A stretch of 64,000 bases of DNA from Trypanosoma brucei gambiense DAL972 (taxonomy: Eukaryota; Euglenozoa; Kinetoplastea; Trypanosomatida; Trypanosomatidae). The DNA lies in the NCBI RefSeq assembly GCF_000210295.1, contig NC_026743.1:3162001-3226000 (forward strand). Direction: 5' to 3'. Positions 41,976 through 51,117 of the stretch are shown here, piece after piece. The notes under the pieces were generated by a model. The model was not told the origin of the DNA, searched no databases, and worked only from the letters and a program-made list of their open reading frames with translations. The position numbers were made by a program, and so were the translations under genes. Position 1 is the first letter of the stretch. The number at the start of each line of letters is the position of its first letter.

Positions 41976-43068
41976 TGAGAGGAGATAATTACGTTACCCT
42001 TAATGAAGAAGTTCCTTGCATCATTGTCTTCCGTAGTGTGCAAGTGTGGCAGAGCCATATGTATGATCATTTCCGTGTCGCTGAAGTTTGCACCTTGTGC
42101 TTGGCAAGTCGTGAAGCAGCATGGCAGGCCCAAATGTTGGGAGCGCCGCACTGCTGACGTTGGCGGCGGGTTAGGAACGTAACGAATACTGCCAACGTTG
42201 CGTATTTGTAGCTAACGTCCCTGAATCCGACATATAGACCTGCTGGTGGCGTTGCAGCGTAATAATACCGTTATTATGATCACTGCAGCGGCACAATGAA
42301 GCCATGTGAGCTGCGGCAAATAATTGGTGGCGAAGCAAGTTAACTAACGGCTCTATGTGTGAGTGGTCGTGCTCACGGCAAAATCTGAACCCCCCTTGAA
42401 CACAGAAGGGGAAGTCGTTTCTGATAAATGACAAGACCGAGGGGGAGGGCGAAGCCGCAAAGGAGTCCCGCTCACCGTTGTTGTGGGTTGTAAACGATGA
42501 TATATTGCACGAATGCTCCAAGAGCGGAGTGGCGTCACAAAAACCTACCTCTGATCGCAGATGCCCATTCCCTCCAACCAAGAAAAAAAAGAGCAGAAGA
42601 GACGATTTCACCGACATGCAAAAAGAAAACAACATCACGTTAACATCATCTTTCCCTCACAAACCAGCTTGCTCACCCATTCCCGCTGCATAAAACTAGA
42701 GTATTTCCTACCTTTGTTTCACAAGCACACCCAAGTTTGTTCTTTTAGCTCACACCACTGGTCAGTGCTCCCTCACCATATGATACGCGAGAAGCTTGCA
42801 TACTACACACGTGGGTATAATTTCCTCTCCGCCTTCTTGCCCAGCAAAGTACACAACCGACAAAGAAAATGAGGGAAAACTATAAGGCAAACATGAGAAG
42901 TTAAGTGCTTTGGGGGGGGGGGCTGTGAGTTCGAAGTGGGGGCCAGAGGTAATAGTGGGGAAAAGCAGACAACTTTAGGGACACCACTCTTTACGAGAGC
43001 AGCGGGTTTAACTTGTGGTTCGCTCGTCCAGCTGTGCGGGAAAACCACGACAAGAGGGTTGAAATGTT
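41976..43068. other. Intergenic region with possible gene debris
   Basis: About 1.1 kb upstream of the 139-residue ORF. On the minus strand at about 42050-42140 a frame reads CCFTTC...HMALPH, spacing C-x3-C-x14-H-x4-H, like a C2H2 zinc finger, but the frame has no ATG before it. Another frame (42171-42638) is Cys/His-rich and ends in a stop. Beyond 42640 the sequence is ordinary spacer. It may be a decayed zinc-finger gene. Confidence 0.3.
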
Positions 43069-43428
43069 TTACGACACTGCGCTTTCACGATGACCCTTCT
43101 TGGCGTCACTGGAACCTGTGAGGCCGGAAGATTCCTTGCGCGCCTTGACTAACAAACTTTTTGATTCCTGCAATATCCCTTTGAACGACTCCGAAGTGTC
43201 CCTGATGACTCTGTCGAGCTCAGACCTCATCGCTGTCTTTTTTGCCAGGCTTTCGTTCAGGGATACCAAACGCTCATTCAACGCGTTTACCTCGGTGAGT
43301 GTGCGGGCCCGCTCCTCTTCCTCCCGCCGAATGTTTCGGTCAAGTGCCGCACGGCGCTCTTTGAGTTCTTCAATGACAGCCACTAACTCATTGCTGGTTG
43401 CCTGTGCTTCAGAGCCGAACGAGGCCAT
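43069..43428 (-). CDS. SSNA1: SSNA1/DIP13 homologue
   Basis: A 119-residue coiled-coil protein beginning MASFGSEAQATSNELVAVIEEL. Length and the N-terminal pattern match human SSNA1 (119 residues, from memory). The long helix continues through the DRNIRREEEERARTLTEVNALNERL and ELDRVIRDTSESF regions. SSNA1 self-assembles into fibrils, localises to basal bodies, centrioles and axonemes, and remodels microtubules, so a basal-body role is likely here. An upstream in-frame ATG at 43461 would add 11 residues, but the family start is the one chosen. Confidence 0.93.
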   Translation of the reverse strand: MASFGSEAQATSNELVAVIEELKERRAALDRNIRREEEERARTLTEVNALNERLVSLNESLAKKTAMRSELDRVIRDTSESFKGILQESKSLLVKARKESSGLTGSSDAKKGHRESAVS

Positions 43429-44314
43429 TCTTCTATTCACCGCTACCACAAAGTTAGGCATAAAAATGAAGCGACGTAACCAAAAACGTTGTAGGAAGAA
43501 GTGAGTGAGGTGAAGAACACAAATTAAAATGACACCATAGATCTGTGGGCATATATTATACAGCACACCGCCCCTACCACATTTCCCTTTTGTAGTTTTC
43601 TTTGAGCAGAAATAAACTGGTCAGATGCACCCACCACCGGGAACAAAAGGTCCCCATGCCTATGACAGGCCGCGCTTTATTTTAAATAATTGCTTGTTTT
43701 GTGGAATTAGTCGGATGGACTCAGGAAGCCAACCTATAGGCGAGTGCAGGTGCTGCACAACACAATAGTACACGACAAGCGCTTTCTCGAAAGTGGAGTA
43801 ATAAAGGGTGCAGTCAAAAAAAAAAAAAAAAAGATAATAATGAGATAACCGTCAACACAGTCCCCTTCCCATTTCCGCAAACATGGCGACGAAGAACAGT
43901 GAAATAGGTTGCCTACTCTACGGTTTCTGCTCACAAAACCGTTCCACATAACGCCAGTTTCCTGTGCGTCAAAACGCAAGTGCGATGACACCGACCAATA
44001 AATCAAACACAGTCGTGGCCCACCGCCGCGCAGGTACATCCATTCCCATGCGCAGGAAAAAAGAAAAAGAGCACACCTCACACACACAAAGTCACTTACT
44101 TGCATCAACGCGCACACTAAAGTCTACGGCAAGGAGCGCAGGTACTCGGATCCATCATGATGGGTTCAGGTGGAATGAAGGAGGGTGGGGGAGGAAAAGG
44201 AAAGACAGAGAGGAGAGGAAGGTAAAATGTCACAACAATAGTTCACCCTCTCCAGCAGCTCAGTCCAATATCCCGCGCTTCTCCTCCAAACCGATCCCAT
44301 GTGAGACACCGCCT
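43429..44314. other. Intergenic region
   Basis: About 890 bases between SRP19 and SSNA1. A run of about 17 A on the plus strand (43816-43832) makes a poly-T on the minus strand, and the plus strand is purine-rich at 44165-44225. The 127-codon minus frame at 43734-44117 includes this tract (poly-Phe) and is not credible. Confidence 0.5.
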
Positions 44315-44773
44315 CTACTTTTTCCGTGTGTTGGCAGTCTGTGAGGCCGCCGCGGCTTCGGCCTGTTTTTTCAACGCGTGCTGTATTTTTATTAGTGCAG
44401 ATACCCGGCGCAAGAGCTCCATTTTGTTGGGGATATCTTCCACGGTCACGCCCCGTGTTTGCGTGTCGAAATCACTCTTCGGAATGTAGTGCTCACCTTT
44501 AGGCCGCTTAATCGCCACCTTCACACATCCTTTTGGGGGCATAATGTACTTGATTGAGCCCTGGGATCGCGGAAACGAAGCGGAGGGTTCAACGAAGATA
44601 TCTGTGTAACCCAATTCTTTTAACGCTTCGACAACTTCCTTAGTTGTGGGATCATCTACAGCTTGCGTACGAGTAAGGCGCCGACCATCGCGGGGTGTCA
44701 ACTCCGCGTCAAGGTACTGTGGGTATATGGTCTGATACGCCCGCTTATCGTACGACGGTTGAGACGGTTTCAT
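44315..44773 (-). CDS. SRP19: Signal recognition particle subunit SRP19
   Basis: A 152-residue protein with the SRP19 pattern: a YQTIYPQYLDAELTPRDGRRLTRTQAVDDPT block (IYPxYL, then GRR and AV.NPT in the family), then EVVEALKELGYTDIFVEPSASFPR, GSIKYIMPPKGCVKVAI and a basic tail. SRP19 binds the SRP RNA S-domain loops and promotes SRP54 loading, so it acts in co-translational targeting to the ER. The C-terminal 40 residues are Ala/Gln/Lys-rich, as in many eukaryotic forms. Confidence 0.92.
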   Translation of the reverse strand: MKPSQPSYDKRAYQTIYPQYLDAELTPRDGRRLTRTQAVDDPTTKEVVEALKELGYTDIFVEPSASFPRSQGSIKYIMPPKGCVKVAIKRPKGEHYIPKSDFDTQTRGVTVEDIPNKMELLRRVSALIKIQHALKKQAEAAAASQTANTRKK

Positions 44774-46051
44774 TTCTTCAGTGAAAGTGTTATATGTGTA
44801 AGTTTATTTCAAATTTATCATCGGGGTTTTGCAAACAAGGTATCAAACAAAAAGGTGAGGGAAGTTGGGGGGGAGGGGGAAGAGAAGAGAAGAGACATGT
44901 AACTTGCCGTACCGTAAGGTGACATCAAGGGGAGGAAGTAGCAGTTATGACTCTAAACTCCGTGTTCGCGTATATATCTTAATGAGCACAGCTACTGGCT
45001 CACAGGTGAATTAAGTACGGAACGGAAACAGAATAAAGGGAAATGGGAAACGTGTTAGGGTTATTCCCCAATGGTCCCACAGCACGGAGTACTCCGCGAC
45101 AAAACTACAGCAGGACCACAAATCAAATGACTACTCCACCCTTCAACGTGGAAAAGAAGTCCAAATCAAGTGCGCAACCCCTTTCCGTTGTCTTAGCGCT
45201 ATCAACGATACACCACCAACAAAATTCACCCGTCATGGCACTCACCCGCTGAAAAAAATTTCAGTGCTTGCTCGTATTGAAGACATTAAGAGATTCACCA
45301 CTTTCCACCATTACTACACTTTCATTCCCTTGTAGCCTAATAACATTAACAGCTCCCCTTTTCGGTAGTACAGCTTAGAAACACCACCAAGGGTTGCCAG
45401 AAGATATGAAGAAAAGTGCTGTTTTATCCATTTTAGTAACATGAGATGATAACAGAACAAAAAAATTAGATAGTACAACCACACAGAGACACACAAAAAG
45501 AAGATATATATATATATATATATATATCAAATAAACAGCCAAATAGGGATATTATTGCTTTAAATTTAAATAGCAAGAACCAAAAGGAAAATCAAAAAGG
45601 GGGCGAAGAAAGGGAGATTTCTCAGCAATACTCACCTCTCCCTTCCTATATTCCACTTATTTGGCACAGGATGCTCTTTTTTTAACGGCATCACGCCACC
45701 TCAGTTTGCATATCCCTAACTTTCCATGCTTTCTGCGACACTTGTCCCACCGTCACATATGAATCTGAGGGGATGGCGCACGTAGTTTTTGGACATCAGT
45801 TTGTTCACCCTTATACCCTTCACTTACATGCTATATAGCTTCAATGCATCCCCCCCGTTTATCATCTTACATACAAATATATTCCCCATTCTTAAAGTTT
45901 ATCCCTCCCAGATCAATAATATCCCCTAATATTAATTCTTCCTCCATTTTACTCTTTTCCTCCCGAATAAAATAAATTGCTGCAGTGACCAGCATATCGC
46001 ATTTTTTTTGTCATTAACCCCTCATTACATTGCTCACCCACCCACCAATGC
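44774..46051. other. Intergenic region
   Basis: About 1.3 kb between the downstream pyruvate kinase gene and SRP19. It contains an (AT)n microsatellite at about 45505-45528. From 45624 rightwards it is part of the pyruvate kinase duplication and is presumably the 3' untranslated region of that copy. No gene. Confidence 0.55.
45505..45528. repeat. (AT)n microsatellite
   Basis: An alternating AT run of about 24 bases downstream of the pyruvate kinase gene that ends at 46052. It lies outside the duplicated block. Confidence 0.9.
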
Positions 46052-47551
46052 TTAAGGAAGATAGATGAGGCGAGTTTGGTTCGGGTACCCCTTCACAGAG
46101 TGGTCGGCATGCACGACAACCACCACGTCTCCAGTGCTGGCATATTTCTCCTTCTTCGCAAAATCCAAACCGAGTTTCACGCGCTTTTCCTTATCCTTGT
46201 CCTCACCACTCTTTGCGGCGTCGTAGAAAACACTCACGACGGAGCGCGTCACGTTGAGTTGACGGCACGTTTGCAGACGTGTGGTGACACAAATGATGGG
46301 GCAGTTCGGGCGGTACTTGCTGATGAGGCGAGCACTTCGGCCCGTGTTGCTTAGCACGAGCATTGCCTTGGCTTGTACCTCAAATGCAGAGGCGACGGCG
46401 CTGCTGCAAACGGCCTCTTCGGGGCACATGGGGATTTTCTGCAGGTTCTTAATGCTGTTGAACATAACAGTATCGTGCGTTGCGCTCTGCGCCTCGACAC
46501 AGATGCGAGCCATGTACTGTACCACTTCGTTGGGGTACTTCCCTTTGGCCGTTTCACCGGAAAGCATGACACAGTCGGCTCCGTTGAGAACAGCATTGGC
46601 AACATCGGATACTTCGGCACGTGTGGGGCGGGGGTTTGACGTCATGCTCTCGAGCATTTGCGTGGCACAGATGACAGGTTTGCCCACCACGTTGCACTTG
46701 CTGATGATGCACATCTGCGCCACACACACCTTCTCGGCGGGGATCTCGACGCCAAGATCACCACGAGCAACCATAATGCCATTGCTCGCTTCAATGATGG
46801 AGTCAATGTTCTGCACACCCTGGTGGTTTTCAATCTTGGAAATGATAAGGATGTCTTTTCCCTTCTCACCGAGGGCGGCGCGCACCTCACGAACCTGCTC
46901 AGCCGTGCGGATGAACGAGGCAAAAATCATATCAACACCTTGTGCCACACCGAACTCCAAGTCCTTGCGGTCCTTCTCGGAAACGGCGGGCAGATCCACC
47001 TCACAACCTGGGAGGTTGATACCCCTGCGGTCGGTCAGGCGGTGGTGATTGTTCACGTGGCACTTCAGCGTCCGATCGTCTTCCTTGCTCACCACGCGGA
47101 GAGTCATCACACCGTCGTCAACATAAATGGAACCACCCACGGGCACTGCCTTCGTCAGTTGTGGGTAGTCGATATAGAACTTTTCCTTTGTGCCAACCTT
47201 CTCATAGGCGGGATCGGTAGTGACACACACGATGTCACCAGGGGCGAAGCTCACCTCACCATCCTTGAAGAGGCCTGTACGGATTTCAGGACCTTTCGTG
47301 TCCAGCGCAATACCAATATGAAGGCCAAGTTCAGCAGCAGCTGCGCGAACGTTGTTTATTGTCGTCTGGTGGTATTCATGGGATCCATGGGAAAAGTTCA
47401 TACGGGCAACAGACATACCACTCTTCATTAGGTTTTTCAGGGCTTCAACGCTCTGTGTGCTGGGTCCGATGGTGCACACAATGCGGTTGGCACGGTGTTT
47501 GGCCACCGGCTCAAAAATGGAGAGCCCAATGTTGTGCTCTAGCTGCGACAT
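46052..47551 (-). CDS. PYK: Pyruvate kinase, downstream tandem copy
   Basis: A 499-residue enzyme that makes ATP and pyruvate from phosphoenolpyruvate in the last step of glycolysis, cytosolic in trypanosomes. Visible signatures are NRIVCTIGP, MNFSHGSHEYH, ALDTKGPEIRTG, the catalytic block DILIISKIENHQGV with the essential Lys, MVARGDLGVEIP, ATQMLESMTSNPRPTRAEVSDVANAVLNGADCVMLSGETAKG, and GRSARLISKYRPNCPI in the C domain. Kinetoplastid pyruvate kinases are activated by fructose 2,6-bisphosphate in the C-terminal domain. No peroxisomal-type C-terminal signal is seen (ends IYLP). At the variable positions it has K134, P137, V138, V154 and R160. Confidence 0.98.
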   Translation of the reverse strand: MSQLEHNIGLSIFEPVAKHRANRIVCTIGPSTQSVEALKNLMKSGMSVARMNFSHGSHEYHQTTINNVRAAAAELGLHIGIALDTKGPEIRTGLFKDGEVSFAPGDIVCVTTDPAYEKVGTKEKFYIDYPQLTKAVPVGGSIYVDDGVMTLRVVSKEDDRTLKCHVNNHHRLTDRRGINLPGCEVDLPAVSEKDRKDLEFGVAQGVDMIFASFIRTAEQVREVRAALGEKGKDILIISKIENHQGVQNIDSIIEASNGIMVARGDLGVEIPAEKVCVAQMCIISKCNVVGKPVICATQMLESMTSNPRPTRAEVSDVANAVLNGADCVMLSGETAKGKYPNEVVQYMARICVEAQSATHDTVMFNSIKNLQKIPMCPEEAVCSSAVASAFEVQAKAMLVLSNTGRSARLISKYRPNCPIICVTTRLQTCRQLNVTRSVVSVFYDAAKSGEDKDKEKRVKLGLDFAKKEKYASTGDVVVVVHADHSVKGYPNQTRLIYLP

Positions 47552-48475
47552 GGACTCTTCGGAATAAATCTGTTTTGTCTGAATTGTTCCTTTATTAGGT
47601 GATAATTAGTATACCACAATTTGTTCTTTTTTTCCTTGGTTATTTGTGTTTAGATGCTTTATGCTGCTGTAGTTCTATATGAAGAAAAGGGTAGAAAGCA
47701 AACGAAAATGTAATTGTGGAAGTGGAGGGTACCAATCCTTTTCTTTACTTTTTTACGTTTAAAACCCTCAGTGTAACTTGTCGCTAGATCTATTCATCGT
47801 TGATTGACTGTTGATGAGTTGGGAGTTAACCCATCAACAGTCACAAGCTCCACGGAAGGAAGGAGCAAGAAGGTGGAGGAGGAGATGTTTCACTTACTCA
47901 GCTACGTGTTGACAGCGAAAGGGAGTCCATTTCCTCCCTATCCCATACCTAAACTGACGCAGCGGTTTTGAGCAACAGGAAAACTGTTGTGCAGCAACAA
48001 AAAAGGCACATTACAGAGGATGGGGAGCGAAGAGTGGGAGGTCGCTGAGCAATACTCACCTCTCCCTTCCTATATTCCACTTATTTGGCACAGGATGCTC
48101 TTTTTTTAACGGCATCACGCCACCTCAGTTTGCATATCCCTAACTTTCCATGCTTTCTGCGACACTTGTCCCACCGTCACATATGAATCTGAGGGGATGG
48201 CGCACGTAGTTTTTGGACATCAGTTTGTTCACCCTTATACCCTTCACTTACATGCTATATAGCTTCAATGCATCCCCCCCGTTTATCATCTTACATACAA
48301 ATATATTCCCCATTCTTAAAGTTTATCCCTCCCAGATCAATAATATCCCCTAATATTAATTCTTCCTCCATTTTACTCTTTTCCTCCCGAATAAAATAAA
48401 TTGCTGCAGTGACCAGCATATCGCATTTTTTTTGTCATTAACCCCTCATTACATTGCTCACCCACCCACCAATGC
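47552..48475. other. Spacer between pyruvate kinase genes
   Basis: Positions 47552-47720 and 48048-48475 belong to the duplicated unit. Only about 330 bases (47721-48047) are unique, and they contain no ORF of note. One unique stretch repeats a motif as a near-inverted pair (TGACTGTTGATGAGTTGGG near 47803-47821 against AACCCATCAACAGTCA near 47827-47842), a possible hairpin. Confidence 0.6.
47679..47708 (-). promoter_or_regulatory. Probable splice-acceptor tract, shared by both pyruvate kinase copies
   Basis: On the minus strand a C/T-rich tract (complement of 47679-47708) is followed by CATATAG and then AACTACAG, about 120 bases upstream of the ATG. The identical tract occurs at 50103-50132 for the other copy, so both transcripts should be spliced in the same way. 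Confidence 0.45.
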
Positions 48476-50144
48476 TTAAGGAAGATAGATGAGGCGAGTT
48501 TGGTTCGGGTACCCCTTCACAGAGTGGTCGGCATGCACGACAACCACCACGTCTCCAGTGCTGGCATATTTCTCCTTCTTCGCAAAATCCAAACCGAGTT
48601 TCACGCGCTTTTCCTTATCCTTGTCCTCACCACTCTTTGCGGCGTCGTAGAAAACACTCACGACGGAGCGCGTCACGTTGAGTTGACGGCACGTTTGCAG
48701 ACGTGTGGTGACACAAATGATGGGGCAGTTCGGGCGGTACTTGCTGATGAGGCGAGCACTTCGGCCCGTGTTGCTTAGCACGAGCATTGCCTTGGCTTGT
48801 ACCTCAAATGCAGAGGCGACGGCGCTGCTGCAAACGGCCTCTTCGGGGCACATGGGGATTTTCTGCAGGTTCTTAATGCTGTTGAACATAACAGTATCGT
48901 GCGTTGCGCTCTGCGCCTCGACACAGATGCGAGCCATGTACTGTACCACTTCGTTGGGGTACTTCCCTTTGGCCGTTTCACCGGAAAGCATGACACAGTC
49001 GGCTCCGTTGAGAACAGCATTGGCAACATCGGATACTTCGGCACGTGTGGGGCGGGGGTTTGACGTCATGCTCTCGAGCATTTGCGTGGCACAGATGACA
49101 GGTTTGCCCACCACGTTGCACTTGCTGATGATGCACATCTGCGCCACACACACCTTCTCGGCGGGGATCTCGACGCCAAGATCACCACGAGCAACCATAA
49201 TGCCATTGCTCGCTTCAATGATGGAGTCAATGTTCTGCACACCCTGGTGGTTTTCAATCTTGGAAATGATAAGGATGTCTTTTCCCTTCTCACCGAGGGC
49301 GGCGCGCACCTCACGAACCTGCTCAGCCGTGCGGATGAACGAGGCAAAAATCATATCAACACCTTGTGCCACACCGAACTCCAAGTCCTTGCGGTCCTTC
49401 TCGGAAACGGCGGGCAGATCCACCTCACAACCTGGGAGGTTGATACCCCTGCGGTCGGTCAGGCGGTGGTGATTGTTCACGTGGCACTTCAGCGTGGAGT
49501 CGTCCTCTTTGCTTAAGACGCGGAGAGTCATCACACCGTCGTCAACATAAATGGAACCGCCCGGGCGTACCGCGTTCGTCAGTTGTGGGTAGTCGATATA
49601 GAACTTTTCCTTTGTGCCAACCTTCTCATAGGCGGGATCGGTAGTGACACACACGATGTCACCAGGGGCGAAGCTCACCTCACCATCCTTGAAGAGGCCT
49701 GTACGGATTTCAGGACCTTTCGTGTCCAGCGCAATACCAATATGAAGGCCAAGTTCAGCAGCAGCTGCGCGAACGTTGTTTATTGTCGTCTGGTGGTATT
49801 CATGGGATCCATGGGAAAAGTTCATACGGGCAACAGACATACCACTCTTCATTAGGTTTTTCAGGGCTTCAACGCTCTGTGTGCTGGGTCCGATGGTGCA
49901 CACAATGCGGTTGGCACGGTGTTTGGCCACCGGCTCAAAAATGGAGAGCCCAATGTTGTGCTCTAGCTGCGACATGGACTCTTCGGAATAAATCTGTTTT
50001 GTCTGAATTGTTCCTTTATTAGGTGATAATTAGTATACCACAATTTGTTCTTTTTTTCCTTGGTTATTTGTGTTTAGATGCTTTATGCTGCTGTAGTTCT
50101 ATATGAAGAAAAGGGTAGAAAGCAAACGAAAATGTAATTGTGGA
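48048..50144. repeat. Pyruvate kinase duplication unit, upstream copy
   Basis: Partner of 45624-47720. The left edge is defined by the switch after CTGAGCAATACTCACC-type sequence and the right edge by divergence just after TGTAATTGTGGA. Confidence 0.9.
48476..49975 (-). CDS. PYK: Pyruvate kinase, upstream tandem copy
   Basis: A 499-residue pyruvate kinase with all the same signatures as the copy at 46052-47551. The two proteins differ at five positions that I can find, all within a 27-residue segment: N134, R137, P138, L154 and S160 here. That segment lies in the B domain, the mobile lid over the active site. Nucleotide differences are concentrated in the same place (about 49495-49575). Flanks are shared for at least 169 bases upstream and 428 downstream. 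T. brucei is known to have tandem pyruvate kinase genes; which copy corresponds to PYK1 I cannot say. Confidence 0.98.
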   Translation of the reverse strand: MSQLEHNIGLSIFEPVAKHRANRIVCTIGPSTQSVEALKNLMKSGMSVARMNFSHGSHEYHQTTINNVRAAAAELGLHIGIALDTKGPEIRTGLFKDGEVSFAPGDIVCVTTDPAYEKVGTKEKFYIDYPQLTNAVRPGGSIYVDDGVMTLRVLSKEDDSTLKCHVNNHHRLTDRRGINLPGCEVDLPAVSEKDRKDLEFGVAQGVDMIFASFIRTAEQVREVRAALGEKGKDILIISKIENHQGVQNIDSIIEASNGIMVARGDLGVEIPAEKVCVAQMCIISKCNVVGKPVICATQMLESMTSNPRPTRAEVSDVANAVLNGADCVMLSGETAKGKYPNEVVQYMARICVEAQSATHDTVMFNSIKNLQKIPMCPEEAVCSSAVASAFEVQAKAMLVLSNTGRSARLISKYRPNCPIICVTTRLQTCRQLNVTRSVVSVFYDAAKSGEDKDKEKRVKLGLDFAKKEKYASTGDVVVVVHADHSVKGYPNQTRLIYLP

Positions 50145-51117
50145 GGCATAGCAATGCATATCGCTCTGTAACACCGCGCTCTTGCCCATCCGTGTAATTG
50201 AAAGTAGCAGATGTTAGGGAGGCTCCCTCCATTTTTTTCATTTCCCCTTTCCTCAAGTCGTGCGTCAGCGCACACGTGAGAAAAGGAGAAAAATGATTAG
50301 GCTTCGGGTTTTAAAAAGCGCAGATAGGGGAAGCAGCGCGCCGTAAATGGGGCAGTGTGATGTGGCAAAAGGTATTACCGTATCATGAAGAAGGCGGAAG
50401 AACCGTTATACATAAAGTGTTTTTCTAACTCAAACAACTCTTCCCTATTCCTCTCTTTCACCAATATCCTCCCGATAGGCCACTTTCTTCACTTTGATAC
50501 GTTTGTGATCGAAGGAACAAAGAAAAAGGGAGCAAATGCTACCACCACTAAGGTGAAAGCATTGATGTTTCCTTCCATCAATTCTACAACATGATTAACT
50601 AGAGAAATTATATATAGTAGCGAAGGTACACCACAAGGAGACAAAGGGCGTGCACAAGAGCAAAGTTAAAAAGAAGGCAAGCTCCTTTCCTGTTATTTTT
50701 TGTCGTGTTGGTATGGACCTGTAAATGGCCCTGCTTTAAGCACGGTGCAGGTGCCGCATGCTCACCCACGCTGCATTAGTGGCACCTTTTCACTAACCAG
50801 TTGATTGTTATACGCCCCAATAATATTCAACGTGATATTCTTTTTTCCTCCGCATTCTTCCCCGCCACTTACCCCCCCCCCCCTTTACTCCGCTGCGCTT
50901 TCTGGCCCTAACCCTGCTGCTTTTTCCCTTTCCCTTCCCTTCCATTTCCTTTACTTTTTTGTCCTCTCTAGACTCTTTTCCATCTCCATACGAGTCACCT
51001 TTCGCCTTGACCGCGCGGACCGCGTGCGCGGTTTGTTGATAGAAAGGGGTAGTTAATACGTGTACAGGACGAGAAAAGCATGGGACCAGCAACATCCCTA
51101 CCTCACGACACAATTAT
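49976..51117. other. Intergenic region
   Basis: About 1.14 kb between the BFR1-like gene and the upstream pyruvate kinase. The first 169 bases belong to the duplication. A strongly pyrimidine-rich plus-strand stretch (50838-50990) yields a Lys/Arg/Gly-rich 101-codon minus frame (50808-51113) that I regard as non-coding 3' flank of the BFR1-like gene. Confidence 0.55.

Larger units (their letters stand above)
45624..47720. repeat. Pyruvate kinase duplication unit, downstream copy
   Basis: A direct repeat of about 2.1 kb, offset 2,424 bases from 48048-50144. The repeat covers the 3' flank, the whole coding region and about 170 bases of 5' flank. The only differences I notice are in the coding segment around codons 134-160. 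Confidence 0.9.

Noticed and set aside
43734..44117. 127-codon minus-strand frame between SRP19 and SSNA1
   Set aside because: Contains a poly-Phe run from an A homopolymer; no homology recognised.
46281..47048. 255-codon plus-strand frame inside the pyruvate kinase gene (and its twin at 48705-49472)
   Set aside because: Codon-bias shadow of the pyruvate kinase coding strand; conserved only because the two genes are duplicates.
50808..51113. 101-codon Lys/Arg/Gly-rich minus-strand frame
   Set aside because: Produced by a pyrimidine-rich plus-strand tract in the 3' flank of the BFR1-like gene.
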